Origin: Aeromicrobium sp. A1-2
GTDB taxonomy: Bacteria; Actinomycetota; Actinomycetes; Propionibacteriales; Nocardioidaceae
Assembly (NCBI RefSeq): GCF_003443875.1
Contig: NZ_CP027482.1
Location: 3,162,001 to 3,226,000 of the forward strand
Length of the DNA stretch: 64,000 bases
Direction of reading: 5' to 3'
In this document: one piece after another, positions 27,406-35,920 of the stretch
How positions within the stretch are numbered: the first letter of the stretch is position 1
Layout of the letters: each line of letters starts with the position of its first letter
Program-made: the position numbers and the translations under genes
Notes under the pieces: generated by a model
The model's database searches: none
What the model saw: only the letters and a program-made list of their open reading frames with translations
What the model was told of the DNA's origin: nothing

Positions 27406-28245
27406 ATGAGCATGCAGATGCGGATCCGGCACACGACCGGCTACCAGTACGAAAAGGGTGCCGTCGCGTCGTTCAACGAGGCGCGGATGACTCCCATGAC
27501 CACGTCCGAGCAGTACGTCCTGCGGTCGCGGCTAGAGATCTCGCCGACGCCGTGGAGCTATGAGTACCGCGACTACTGGGGCACGACCGTCACATCGTTC
27601 GAGGTCCACGACCCGCACGCCGAGCTGACCGTCGTCGCGACCTCGACGGTCGAGACCCAGGAGGTCCCACCCAAGCCGCACGGCGTGACCTGGGACGAGC
27701 TCAAGGCCGTGCAGGACGAGTGGTGCGAGTTTCTCGAGCTGTCCCAGTGGGTCTCACCGTCACCCGCCCTGCTCGAGGAGCTGCGACCGCACCGTGAGGC
27801 TGCGGCCAGTCCCAGCGACTACGCCATGGCGGCGACGCGCTTCCTGCACGAGCGGGTCGCGTACGTCCCGGGCAGCACCGAGGTCACGACGACCGCGGCC
27901 GATGCCTGGGAGGCGCAGACCGGCGTGTGCCAGGACTTCGCCCACCTGACCCTCGGTGTCCTGCGGGAGGCGCGGATCCCCGCCCGCTACGTCTCGGGCT
28001 ACTTGCATCCGTCGCCCGATCCGGAGATCGGTGAGGCGGTCGAGGGCGAGTCCCACGCATGGATCGAGTGGTGGGACGGCGAATGGGTCGGCTGGGACCC
28101 GACCAATGCGATCACCTCCGGTCCACGTCACGTCGTCGTGGCGAAGGGCCGCGACTACGGCGACAGCCCACCGCTGCGCGGAATCTTCTCGACCTCGGGC
28201 GGCTCCCAGCTGTTCGTCGGCGTCGAGATCACCCGCCTGCGCTAG
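27406..28245 (+). CDS. Transglutaminase-like cysteine peptidase/amidase family protein
   Basis: A 279-residue protein with an N-terminal beta domain (RIRHTTGYQYEKGAVASFNEAR) and a transglutaminase-like core. The catalytic triad is visible as Cys in TGVCQDFAHL, His in GESHAWIEW and Asp in VGWDPTN. GGAGGT is well placed before the ATG at 27406. It is the third member of the ATP-grasp/alpha-E cluster and could hydrolyse or transfer the amide product made by the ATP-grasp enzyme; this is inference. Confidence 0.92.
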   Translation: MSMQMRIRHTTGYQYEKGAVASFNEARMTPMTTSEQYVLRSRLEISPTPWSYEYRDYWGTTVTSFEVHDPHAELTVVATSTVETQEVPPKPHGVTWDELKAVQDEWCEFLELSQWVSPSPALLEELRPHREAAASPSDYAMAATRFLHERVAYVPGSTEVTTTAADAWEAQTGVCQDFAHLTLGVLREARIPARYVSGYLHPSPDPEIGEAVEGESHAWIEWWDGEWVGWDPTNAITSGPRHVVVAKGRDYGDSPPLRGIFSTSGGSQLFVGVEITRLR

Positions 28246-28255
28246 CGTCGGGCCC
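28243..28255 (+). promoter_or_regulatory. Leaderless -10 element of the maltokinase-cap gene
   Basis: TAGCGT (28243-28248), 7 nt, then ATG at 28256. It overlaps the stop codon of the transglutaminase gene. Confidence 0.5.
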
Positions 28256-28888
28256 ATGGCACTCCTGTACGCAGCCCAGCTGACCCCGTCGAAGATCGAG
28301 CTGATTTTCGGCTGGCTCCCGACCCGTTCCTGGTTCTCCGGCGACCCTGCCGGGCTGGAGTCGATCGGGGCCTACCGATTCGACGACCCCGATGGCGAGG
28401 TCGGCGTCGAGACCCACCTGGTCCGCGGACCGGATGGCCCGACGTACCAAGTGCCGTTGACCTATCGGGGCGCGCCGCTGGCCGGTGCCGACGAGTGGCT
28501 CGTCGGCACGATGCAGCACTCGGTACTGGGAGATCGCTGGGTCTACGACGCGTGCGGCGACCCGGTCTATGCGCAGACCCTCGCCGCCGCGATCCTCACG
28601 GGCGGCACCCAGGCCGCGATCGAGATCGACGACCACGGTCACCGCTCATCGGCCGAGCCCACGGCCCGGGTCAAGGGCAGCGGGCTCCTGACCAAGCTCG
28701 GCACGGTCGGCCTGGTCGACGTCCGTGACGAAGACGAGACCACCGTCGTGGTCACCTCGGTCGCCGAGATCGTCGTGCGCCGGGTCATCGGCGCCGGCTC
28801 CTCGGTCCTCGGCGAGCACGAGCTGGTCGGCACGTGGCCTGGCGTGTCCGATCCGACGGTGCTGGCCGCCGCCCGGTCGACGGGCTGA
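28256..28888 (+). CDS. Maltokinase N-terminal cap-like domain protein
   Basis: A 210-residue protein that resembles the N-terminal cap domain of maltokinases but has no attached kinase domain. Recognisable stretches are YQVPLTYRGAPLAGADEWL, GTMQHSVLGDRWVYDACGDP and QTLAAAILTGG. Stand-alone copies occur in many actinobacteria and have no established function. It starts 10 bp after the transglutaminase stop, with its own likely leaderless promoter. A link to the ATP-grasp cluster or to alpha-glucan metabolism cannot be decided from sequence. Confidence 0.72.
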   Translation: MALLYAAQLTPSKIELIFGWLPTRSWFSGDPAGLESIGAYRFDDPDGEVGVETHLVRGPDGPTYQVPLTYRGAPLAGADEWLVGTMQHSVLGDRWVYDACGDPVYAQTLAAAILTGGTQAAIEIDDHGHRSSAEPTARVKGSGLLTKLGTVGLVDVRDEDETTVVVTSVAEIVVRRVIGAGSSVLGEHELVGTWPGVSDPTVLAAARSTG

Positions 28889-28925
28889 CCAGGTCTCCCC
28901 GACTCGCGTCTGCCCGGTCCCCGGC

Positions 28926-28938
28926 TAGCGTGGACACC
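28926..28938 (+). promoter_or_regulatory. Leaderless -10 element of the aldo/keto reductase gene
   Basis: TAGCGT (28926-28931), 7 nt, then ATG at 28939; no ribosome site precedes the ATG. Confidence 0.5.
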
Positions 28939-30006
28939 ATGACCGACAGCGCCTCCTTCGCAGATCCCGTCCCCGAGCTCCACCAGCCCTACGTCGCGGC
29001 AGCGGATCGCTACACCCACTGGGACTATCGGCGGGTCGGTCGGTCTGGTCTGCTGCTGCCGCCGCTCTCGCTGGGCCTGTGGTGGAACTTTGGCGACAAC
29101 TTCCCCTTCGACAACCAGCGGGCCGTCCTGCGCCACGCCTTCGACCGTGGCATCACACACTTCGACCTGGCCAACAACTACGGCCCGCCGTACGGCTCGG
29201 CGGAGGAGAACTTCGGCCGGATGATGCGTACGGACTTCAAGCCGTACCGCGACGAGCTGATCCTGTCGACCAAGGCCGGCTACGACATGTGGCCCGGGCC
29301 CTACGGCGACCGTGGCTCGCGGAAGTACCTGCTCGCGAGCCTGGACGCCTCGCTGGAGCGCATGTCGGTTGACTACGTCGACATCTTCTACTCCCACCGC
29401 GCCGATCCCGACACGCCGCTGGAAGAGACCATCGGCGCGCTCGACACCGCGGTGCGTACGGGCAAGGCCCGTTACGCCGGCATCTCGTCGTACTCGCCGG
29501 AGCGCACCGCCGAGGCGGTCGCGATCGCCGAGGACTTCGGGACGCCGATCGTGATCCACCAGCCGTCCTACTCGCTGGTCAACCGCTGGATCGAGGAGGG
29601 CCTGACGACGGTCCTGGCCGAGCACGGCGTCGGCTCGATCGGCTTCGGGTCGTTGGCCCAGGGCCTGCTGTCGGACCGCTACGTCGAGAGCTCCGACCCC
29701 GAGCGCTCGCAGGACCGCGGCTCGTTCAATTCCTCGATGGCCAGCGAGGACAACCGCAAACGGCTCAAGGGGCTCGCCGCGATTGCCAAGAAGCGCGACC
29801 AGACCCTCGCCCAGATGGCGATCTCGTGGACCCTGCGACCCGGTGGCGTCACGTCGGCCCTGATCGGTGTCTCGTCGGTCGAGCAGCTCGACGAGAACCT
29901 CGCGGCGGCCGGGCGGGTCGACTTCACCGACGAGGAGCTCGCCGACATCGACACGTACGCCGGCGAGGCCGGCATCAACCTGTGGGCGCCGAGCTCGCAG
30001 GTCTGA
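28939..30006 (+). CDS. Aldo/keto reductase (YghZ/MgrA-like)
   Basis: NADPH-dependent (beta/alpha)8 oxidoreductase of 355 residues. It resembles the YghZ/L-glyceraldehyde-3-phosphate reductase group in YTHWDYRRVGRSGLLLPPLSLGLW and in NNYGPPYGSAEENFGRMM. The catalytic Asp and Tyr lie in FDLANNYG, Lys in LSTKAGYDMW and His in FYSHRADPD. A physiological role in detoxifying short sugars or methylglyoxal is plausible from the family. It stands alone with its own promoter; the open frame extends upstream, but the ATG at 28939 is the homologous start. Confidence 0.92.
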   Translation: MTDSASFADPVPELHQPYVAAADRYTHWDYRRVGRSGLLLPPLSLGLWWNFGDNFPFDNQRAVLRHAFDRGITHFDLANNYGPPYGSAEENFGRMMRTDFKPYRDELILSTKAGYDMWPGPYGDRGSRKYLLASLDASLERMSVDYVDIFYSHRADPDTPLEETIGALDTAVRTGKARYAGISSYSPERTAEAVAIAEDFGTPIVIHQPSYSLVNRWIEEGLTTVLAEHGVGSIGFGSLAQGLLSDRYVESSDPERSQDRGSFNSSMASEDNRKRLKGLAAIAKKRDQTLAQMAISWTLRPGGVTSALIGVSSVEQLDENLAAAGRVDFTDEELADIDTYAGEAGINLWAPSSQV

Positions 30007-30009
30007 CGG

Positions 30010-30585
30010 TCAGCTGGTCGGCGCCGCCCTGATCCGCCGGGTCAGCTCCTCCGGTGGGATCGGCACGATGTCGGTGATCCTGGCGGTCCCGACCTCCAGC
30101 TCCCCGTCGTCCAACGGTTCGCACCGGACGCCGGCGTGGCCACGCAGCGCCTGGTGCGCGCCGGGCGCGTAGACCGTGTTCATCCACGCGCACGGGTTGG
30201 CTGGTGTCATGCAACGGAACCGGATCGGTCCGTGACCGCCGTCGAGAGTGAATGTCGTGCGGGCCAGTGCGTCGACGTCGAGCCCGCGGGTCACGATGTT
30301 GCGTCGCGCCAGCGCGGGTTCGAATGGTGTCGCGGCGGCCGGGAACAGTCCCTCGCCGGCGATCTCCTGCTCCAGCCGCTCGATGCTCTCCGCGGCGAGC
30401 AACGTGACCGCTGCGAAGGCGAACCGGGTGCCGAAGTAGCGGTCACCGACCAACCCCTTGTGCGCCCGCACGCGGACCCGGTCGACGATCTCGGATGGGA
30501 CGTCATACGGCTCGGGACCGTCAGCGGGACGCCCGTCGTAGCGGCGGACGCGCGAGACCAGCAGCGTCACGATCTCGAGCTCCAC
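30010..30585 (-). CDS. MOSC domain protein
   Basis: A 191-residue protein resembling stand-alone MOSC (molybdenum cofactor sulfurase C-terminal) proteins, which are thought to handle activated sulfur or molybdenum cofactor. The region GLVGDRYFGTRFAF and the late segment FRCMTPANPCAWMN, with two cysteines, are the recognisable pieces. GTG at 30585 is the likely leaderless start, 6 nt after TACCGT (30597-30592). It converges on the aldo/keto reductase with a 3-bp gap. Confidence 0.7.
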   Translation of the reverse strand: MELEIVTLLVSRVRRYDGRPADGPEPYDVPSEIVDRVRVRAHKGLVGDRYFGTRFAFAAVTLLAAESIERLEQEIAGEGLFPAAATPFEPALARRNIVTRGLDVDALARTTFTLDGGHGPIRFRCMTPANPCAWMNTVYAPGAHQALRGHAGVRCEPLDDGELEVGTARITDIVPIPPEELTRRIRAAPTS

Positions 30586-30718
30586 GCCTCGACGGTACTC
30601 GTGGGGGCGTCCCCTCCGGCGCAGATGTCAGGGTCAGGACGGGACAAACCTTCAGCGTCGTGGTCCGCACCCACGGATAACGTGGTCTGACACGAGCCGA
30701 TCCGACCCAGGAGACCGC

Positions 30719-31477
30719 ATGACCGAGACATCAGTCCGCACCGTCGCCGCCCGGACCACCGATCTCACCAAGGTCTACGGCGAGGACGACGCTGAGGTCC
30801 GCGCACTGGCCGGGGTGAGCGTCGAGATCTATGCCGGTGAGTTCACCGCCGTCATGGGTCCCTCCGGCTCGGGCAAGTCCACGCTGATGCACTGCATGGC
30901 CGCGCTCGACAACCCGACCGCCGGCACGGTGCACATCGGCGACGTCGAGCTGTCGAGCCTCAAGGACAAGGCGCTGACCGAGCTGCGGCGCGACCGGGTC
31001 GGCTTCGTGTTCCAGGCGTTCAACCTGGTGCCGACGCTGAGCGCCGAGGAGAACATCCTGCTCCCGCTGTCGATCGCCGGGCGCAAACCGGACGCCGAGT
31101 GGTTCGACACCGTAGTCGACACGGTCGGCCTGCGCGACCGCCTGCGGCACCGGCCCCACGAGATGTCCGGCGGCCAGCAGCAGCGGGTGGCCTGCGCACG
31201 CGCGCTGGTCAGCCGGCCGTCGATCGTCTTCGCCGACGAGCCCACCGGCAACCTGGACTCGATCTCGAGTGCCGAGGTGCTGGGCTTCCTGCGCCGCAGC
31301 GCCAGCGAGTTCGGCCAGACCATCGTGATGGTCACGCACGATCCGATCGCGGCGTCCTACACCGACCGGGTCATCTTCCTCGCCGACGGGCTGGTCGTCG
31401 ACGAGATGCGATCGCCGACTGCCGAGTCGGTGCTGGAGCACATGGCGGCCCTGCAGACCCGCGCCATGGAGTCCTGA
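30719..31477 (+). CDS. ABC transporter ATP-binding protein (MacB/LolD type)
   Basis: ATPase of a type VII (MacB-like) ABC system, 252 residues. Walker A is GPSGSGKST, the LolD-type insertion RDRVGFVFQAFNLVPTLSAEEN follows, the signature is MSGGQQQRVACARAL, and Walker B is IVFADEPTGNLDS. CAGGAGA precedes the ATG. It directly precedes an FtsX-like permease (1-bp gap). Such systems act on envelope lipids, peptides or antibiotics rather than importing nutrients. A possible -10 TAACGT sits in a small inverted repeat at 30671-30685. Confidence 0.93.
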   Translation: MTETSVRTVAARTTDLTKVYGEDDAEVRALAGVSVEIYAGEFTAVMGPSGSGKSTLMHCMAALDNPTAGTVHIGDVELSSLKDKALTELRRDRVGFVFQAFNLVPTLSAEENILLPLSIAGRKPDAEWFDTVVDTVGLRDRLRHRPHEMSGGQQQRVACARALVSRPSIVFADEPTGNLDSISSAEVLGFLRRSASEFGQTIVMVTHDPIAASYTDRVIFLADGLVVDEMRSPTAESVLEHMAALQTRAMES

Positions 31478-31478
31478 G

Positions 31479-34031
31479 ATGTTGCGGGTCACGCTGCGCA
31501 ACCTGCTGGCGCGCAAGGTCAGGCTGGTCCTGAGCGCGTTCGCGATCGTGCTGGGCGTCGCCTTCTTGTCGGGGTCGCTGATCTTCACCGACACGATGGG
31601 CAAGAGCTTCGACAACATCGTGAGTGGCTCGGTGAGCGATGTGTCGGTCCGGCTGACCGGCCTCGACCTCGGTGGCGGGTTCACCGACGCGGTCAACATC
31701 GACAGCCGGCAGATCCCGGCCTCGCTGGTGCCGACGCTGGCTGCCGCCCCGGGCGTTGCGCGAGCCGACGGCTCGGTCGACGGCCAGGGCCTGTTCGTCG
31801 TCAAGAAGAACGGCAAGCTGCTCGGTGGTACGGGCGCACCGACGCTCGCGTTCAACTACAGCGACGCACCCAATGCCAATGGCGACCGGTCCGTGCTGAT
31901 CGCCCAGGGCCGGGAGCCCAGCGGCCCCGGTGAGGTCGCGATCGACGAGAAGTCCGCGACCTCGGCCGGCTACGCGATCGGCGACACCGTCGACATGATC
32001 ACCGCGGGCGCGCAACCCAAGGTCGAGGCGAAGCTGGTCGGCTATGCCGAGTTCGCCGGCGGTGGGCTGGCGGGTGCGAGCCTGGTGTTCTTCGACACCA
32101 GCACGGCGCAGGACATCTTCCTGGACGGCGCCGACGCCTTCACCAGCATCGGGCTCACGGCCAAGCCCGGGTTCAGCCAGCAGCAGGTCGTCGACGCGAT
32201 CGAGCCGCTGCTGCCCCAGGACACCGAGGCGATCACGGGCAAGAAGGCGGCCGCCGAGATCAAGAGCATCGTCGACACCGCCCTGGGCTTCCTCAACACC
32301 TTCCTGCTGGTCTTCGCGGCGATCGCGCTGGTCGTCGGCACGTTCCTGATCATCAACACGTTCTCGATCCTGGTCGCGCAGCGCAGCCGCGAGCTGGCCC
32401 TGCTGCGCGCGCTCGGGGCATCGCGTCGGCAGGTCACCCGATCGGTCCTCGTCGAGGCAGCCGTCGTCGGCCTGCTCGGCTCGACCCTCGGACTTGGCCT
32501 GGGCTTCGGGCTGGCGGCCGGGCTGCGTGCCCTGTTCGCCAACTTCGGTCTCGACCTCACCGGCAGCCCCTTGGTGTTCCAGACCAGCACGGCGGTCTTC
32601 GCGTACGTCGTCGGTGTCCTGGTCACGATGTTCGCGGCCTACCTACCGGCTCGCAGAGCCTCCCGCATCGCGCCCGTTGCGGCGATGCGCGACGACATCG
32701 CGCTGCCCGAGGGCTCGATCCGACGACGTCTGGCGATCGGAGTCGGCCTGGCGATCCTGGGAGCTGTCCTGATGACGACAGGCTTGATGGGCTCGGGCTC
32801 GTCGGGTGCCACCCAGGTCGGTCTCGGGATCTTCGCGATCCTCATCGCGATCGCGCTGATGAGTCCCGTGCTCGCGGTGCCGGTGCTCGTGCTGATGGGC
32901 AGTGTCTACGTACGGCTGTTCGGCACGGTCGGGCGGCTCGCGACCCAGAACTCGCTGCGCAACCCCCGCCGCACGGCGGCGACCGCGTCGGCGCTGATGA
33001 TCGGGCTGGCCCTGGTCACCACGATGTCGGTGCTGGGCGCGTCGATCAACAAGTCGATCGATGTCGGCGTCAAGAAGGAGTTCACCAGCGACTACCTGGT
33101 CTCCAACGCGATCGGTCAGCCGTTCTCGCCGACGATCGCGGGCGACATCAAGGCCGTCGATGGTGTCCGTACCGTCGCTGCGACCCAGCTCGTCTCGGCC
33201 GAGATCGATGGCGATCGCATCAACATCTCCGCTGGTGACTCCCGGGCGCTGGGACAGATCTTCGACATCGACTACCTCACGGGTGGCCCGGCGCTGCAGG
33301 ACGGCCAGCTCGCCCTGGTCCAGGACAAGGCGGACTCCCTCGGGGTCGCGGTCGGCGACACCGTCACGCTCCGGTTCGCCGCAGGCACGGTGCCGCTCAC
33401 GGTTTCGGGCACCTACACCTCGACGTATGTCGTCGCCAGCGCCATCACGCCGTTCTCGACCGTTGCTGCCGGCAAGGTCCAGCGGGCCGACTCCACCATC
33501 GCGGTCAACGCCGACGACGGGGTCGACCAGGTCGCACTCGGCAAACGGCTCGAGGCCGCGACGCTGGCGTTCCCCACCGTCACGGTGCAGAACCAGGAAG
33601 AGTTCGCCCAGGCGCAGCGCTCGCAGGTCGACCAGCTGCTCTACCTGATCTACGCGCTGCTCGGCCTGGCGATCATCATTGCGGTGCTCGGCATCGTCAA
33701 CACGCTGGCGCTCAGCGTCATCGAGCGCACCCGTGAGGTCGGGCTGCTGCGAGCGGTGGGTCTTGGCCGCGGACAGCTTCGTCGGATGGTGCGGCTCGAG
33801 GCGATCGCGATCGCAGTTCTAGGTGCGCTGCTCGGCATCGCAGCGGGTCTGCTGTTCGGCATCGTGCTGCAACAGGCCGTCGCGGACCAGGGCATCACGG
33901 ACCTCGCGATCCCGTGGACCCGCCTCGCGGTGTTCGTCATCGTCGCCGGTCTCGTCGGGGTCCTCGCAGCGGTGCTGCCTGCCAGGCGTGCGGCCAAGCT
34001 CAACGTGCTCCGGGCCATCACGACCGAGTGA
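31479..34031 (+). CDS. FtsX-like ABC transporter permease
   Basis: An 850-residue membrane protein with duplicated FtsX-type domains: an N-terminal helix with a large external domain and three helices near residues 265-400, then a second external domain and three helices at the C-terminus. ERTREVGLLRAVGLGRGQLRRMVRLEAIAIA is typical of the last repeat. It forms the membrane part of the mechanotransmitting ABC complex with the preceding ATPase. The transported substrate is unknown. Confidence 0.93.
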   Translation: MLRVTLRNLLARKVRLVLSAFAIVLGVAFLSGSLIFTDTMGKSFDNIVSGSVSDVSVRLTGLDLGGGFTDAVNIDSRQIPASLVPTLAAAPGVARADGSVDGQGLFVVKKNGKLLGGTGAPTLAFNYSDAPNANGDRSVLIAQGREPSGPGEVAIDEKSATSAGYAIGDTVDMITAGAQPKVEAKLVGYAEFAGGGLAGASLVFFDTSTAQDIFLDGADAFTSIGLTAKPGFSQQQVVDAIEPLLPQDTEAITGKKAAAEIKSIVDTALGFLNTFLLVFAAIALVVGTFLIINTFSILVAQRSRELALLRALGASRRQVTRSVLVEAAVVGLLGSTLGLGLGFGLAAGLRALFANFGLDLTGSPLVFQTSTAVFAYVVGVLVTMFAAYLPARRASRIAPVAAMRDDIALPEGSIRRRLAIGVGLAILGAVLMTTGLMGSGSSGATQVGLGIFAILIAIALMSPVLAVPVLVLMGSVYVRLFGTVGRLATQNSLRNPRRTAATASALMIGLALVTTMSVLGASINKSIDVGVKKEFTSDYLVSNAIGQPFSPTIAGDIKAVDGVRTVAATQLVSAEIDGDRINISAGDSRALGQIFDIDYLTGGPALQDGQLALVQDKADSLGVAVGDTVTLRFAAGTVPLTVSGTYTSTYVVASAITPFSTVAAGKVQRADSTIAVNADDGVDQVALGKRLEAATLAFPTVTVQNQEEFAQAQRSQVDQLLYLIYALLGLAIIIAVLGIVNTLALSVIERTREVGLLRAVGLGRGQLRRMVRLEAIAIAVLGALLGIAAGLLFGIVLQQAVADQGITDLAIPWTRLAVFVIVAGLVGVLAAVLPARRAAKLNVLRAITTE

Positions 34032-34103
34032 CCGAGCCCGAGTCCATCGAGTCGCCGATCTGCCGGTCGGGCCGCGGATTGGCTTTCATTCCGGCTGTTC
34101 CCG

Positions 34104-34159
34104 TAGACTTCACCGGTTGCCAATCGGTAACGCCTCTCCTGCCGCAGGGATCCTGCGGC
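34104..34159 (+). promoter_or_regulatory. rpsF promoter and structured leader
   Basis: TAGACT (34104-34109) is a likely -10. Two hairpins follow: ACCGGTT/AATCGGT (34112-34128, loop GCC, one G-T pair) and GCCGCAGG/CCTGCGGC (34141-34159, loop GAT). The leader of about 65 nt ends in GAAGGAG before the rpsF ATG. It could be an S6:S18 autoregulatory leader; this is a candidate only. Confidence 0.45.
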
Positions 34160-34181
34160 CGTTTAGTCCGAAGGAGACTGA

Positions 34182-34478
34182 ATGTCATTGCGCCCGTATG
34201 AAGTCATGATCATCCTCGATGGTGACCTCGAAGAACGTACCGTCGCCCCCAGCCTCGACACCTACCTCAACGTGATCCGCCAGGACGGCGGAAGCGTTGA
34301 CAGCGTCGACGTGTGGGGCAAGCGCCGCTTCGCCTACGAGATCAACAAGAAGACCGAGGGCATCTACGCCGTCGTCCAGCTCCAGGCCGAGCCGGCCACG
34401 GTCAAGGAACTCGATCGCCAGCTCACGCTCAACGAGTCGGTTGTGCGTACGAAGGTCACACGTCCCGACGTGAAGTAG
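34182..34478 (+). CDS. rpsF: 30S ribosomal protein bS6
   Basis: Small-subunit ribosomal protein of 98 residues that binds bS18 on the platform. Typical features are [18 protein letters not shown] at the N-terminus, [14 protein letters not shown], and the C-terminal [13 protein letters not shown]. First gene of the conserved rpsF-ssb-rpsR-rplI operon, with GAAGGAG before the ATG. Confidence 0.97.
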   Translation: MSLRPYEVMIILDGDLEERTVAPSLDTYLNVIRQDGGSVDSVDVWGKRRFAYEINKKTEGIYAVVQLQAEPATVKELDRQLTLNESVVRTKVTRPDVK

Positions 34479-34589
34479 GCCCGACCCACGGACAGAGATG
34501 TCCACAAGGACCGCGCGTGACACCTCGCAGGTGTCGTACCGCTGCGGTTCACTTGGAGTCAGACACCCCAAACCCGAAAGGCTGCGCAC

Positions 34590-35132
34590 ATGGCAGGCGA
34601 AACCGTCATCACCGTCATCGGCAACCTCACCGACGACCCGGAGCTCAAGTTCACTCCTTCGGGCGCCGCAGTTGCCAACTTCACCGTCGCGTCGACGCCT
34701 CGCACGTTCGATCGTCAGACGAACGAGTGGAAGGACGGCGATGCGCTGTTCATCCGCTGCGCCGCATGGCGCCAGCTCGCCGAGAACTGCGCTGAGTCGT
34801 TGCAGAAGGGTCAGCGCGTCATCGTGACGGGCGCCCTTCGTGTTCGCAACTTCGAGCGCCAGGACGGATCGAAGGGCACGAGCGTCGAGATCAATGTCGA
34901 CGAGATCGGCCCCTCGCTGCGTTACGCCACGGCCAAGGTCACCAAGGCCAACCGGTCCGGTGGCGGCGGCGACTTCGGTGGCGGCCAGGGCGGCGGCAAC
35001 GCCGGCAACTCTGGCGGCGGAGGCGGCGGGGCACAGAGCAACCCGTGGTCGACGCAGCCTGCGGCACCACAGGGTGGTGGGTCTGACGCCTGGGGCGGCA
35101 ACGCCGGCACGACCGACGAGCCCCCTTTCTAA
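34590..35132 (+). CDS. ssb: Single-stranded DNA-binding protein
   Basis: Replication and repair protein of 180 residues: an N-terminal OB fold ([20 protein letters not shown]), a Gly/Gln-rich flexible linker from about residue 120, and the acidic C-terminal tip DEPPF that docks partner proteins. It lies between rpsF and rpsR as in most bacteria. CGAAAGG provides the ribosome site. Confidence 0.97.
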   Translation: MAGETVITVIGNLTDDPELKFTPSGAAVANFTVASTPRTFDRQTNEWKDGDALFIRCAAWRQLAENCAESLQKGQRVIVTGALRVRNFERQDGSKGTSVEINVDEIGPSLRYATAKVTKANRSGGGGDFGGGQGGGNAGNSGGGGGGAQSNPWSTQPAAPQGGGSDAWGGNAGTTDEPPF

Positions 35133-35162
35133 ACACACGTCAGCATTAAGTTCAGGAGCATC

Positions 35163-35399
35163 ATGGCAAAGCCAGTCATTCGGAAGCCGAAGAAGAAGAG
35201 CAATCCGCTCACCGCGGCCAAGATCACCGAGATCAACTACAAGGACACCGCGCTGCTGCGCAAGTTCATCTCCGACCGCGGCAAGATCCGCGCGCGTCGC
35301 GTCACCGGTGTCACCGTCCAGGAGCAGCGTCTCATCGCCAAGGCCATTAAGAACGCCCGCGAGATGGCGCTGCTGCCCTACACCTCCACCAGCCGCTAA
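35163..35399 (+). CDS. rpsR: 30S ribosomal protein bS18 (cysteine-free form)
   Basis: A 78-residue small-subunit protein with the conserved core DYKDT-like [25 protein letters not shown] and [16 protein letters not shown]. It has no cysteine, so it belongs to the zinc-independent C-minus class; the usual CxxC pair near the N-terminus is replaced by [10 protein letters not shown]. It is 30 bp downstream of ssb and 10 bp upstream of rplI. Confidence 0.96.
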   Translation: MAKPVIRKPKKKSNPLTAAKITEINYKDTALLRKFISDRGKIRARRVTGVTVQEQRLIAKAIKNAREMALLPYTSTSR

Positions 35400-35409
35400 G
35401 GGGCCCGAG

Positions 35410-35856
35410 ATGAAGATCATCCTCACCCACGAGGTCACGAACCTCGGCACCCCCGGCGACATCGTCGAGGTCAAGGACGGCTACGGCCGCAACTACCTGC
35501 TGCAGCGCAACTTCGCCATTCGTTGGTCGAAGGGCGCAGCCAAGCAGGTCGAGTCGATCCAGGCTGCGCGTCAGGCGCACGCCGTCCACGACCTCGAGGA
35601 AGCCCAGAGCATCAAGGGCAACCTCGAGGCCAACACGATCAACGTGCCGGTCAACGCCGGCGCCGGTGGTCGTCTGTTCGGTGCCGTCACGGTCTCGGAC
35701 ATCGCCGACGCCCTCGGCGTCGTCGGTGCCAAGGTCGACAAGCGTCGTATCGAGGTCGGCAACCCGATCAAGTCGCTCGGAGTCCACACCGTCTCCGTGC
35801 GCGTGCACCCCGACGTGAGCGCGCAGGTCAAGCTCAACGTCGTCATCGCGAAGTAG
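35410..35856 (+). CDS. rplI: 50S ribosomal protein bL9
   Basis: Large-subunit protein of 148 residues. The N-terminal RNA-binding domain reads [20 protein letters not shown], with [13 protein letters not shown]; the long connecting helix and the C-terminal domain ([15 protein letters not shown]) follow. Last gene of the rpsF operon, ended by a hairpin. Confidence 0.97.
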   Translation: MKIILTHEVTNLGTPGDIVEVKDGYGRNYLLQRNFAIRWSKGAAKQVESIQAARQAHAVHDLEEAQSIKGNLEANTINVPVNAGAGGRLFGAVTVSDIADALGVVGAKVDKRRIEVGNPIKSLGVHTVSVRVHPDVSAQVKLNVVIAK

Positions 35857-35863
35857 CCGCCTG

Positions 35864-35900
35864 GCGGGTCAGGTCCGGCGAGATGCCAGATCTGACCCGC
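35864..35900 (+). terminator. Terminator after rplI
   Basis: GCGGGTCAG (35864-35872) pairs perfectly with CTGACCCGC (35892-35900) across a 19-nt loop, 8 bp beyond the rplI stop, followed by a short T-rich stretch. Confidence 0.65.
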
Positions 35901-35920
35901 TACGGGTGGTTTTCCCGACC

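Noticed and set aside
35864..35900. Riboswitch downstream of rplI
   Set aside because: It is a simple 9-bp hairpin with a 19-nt loop, best explained as a terminator.
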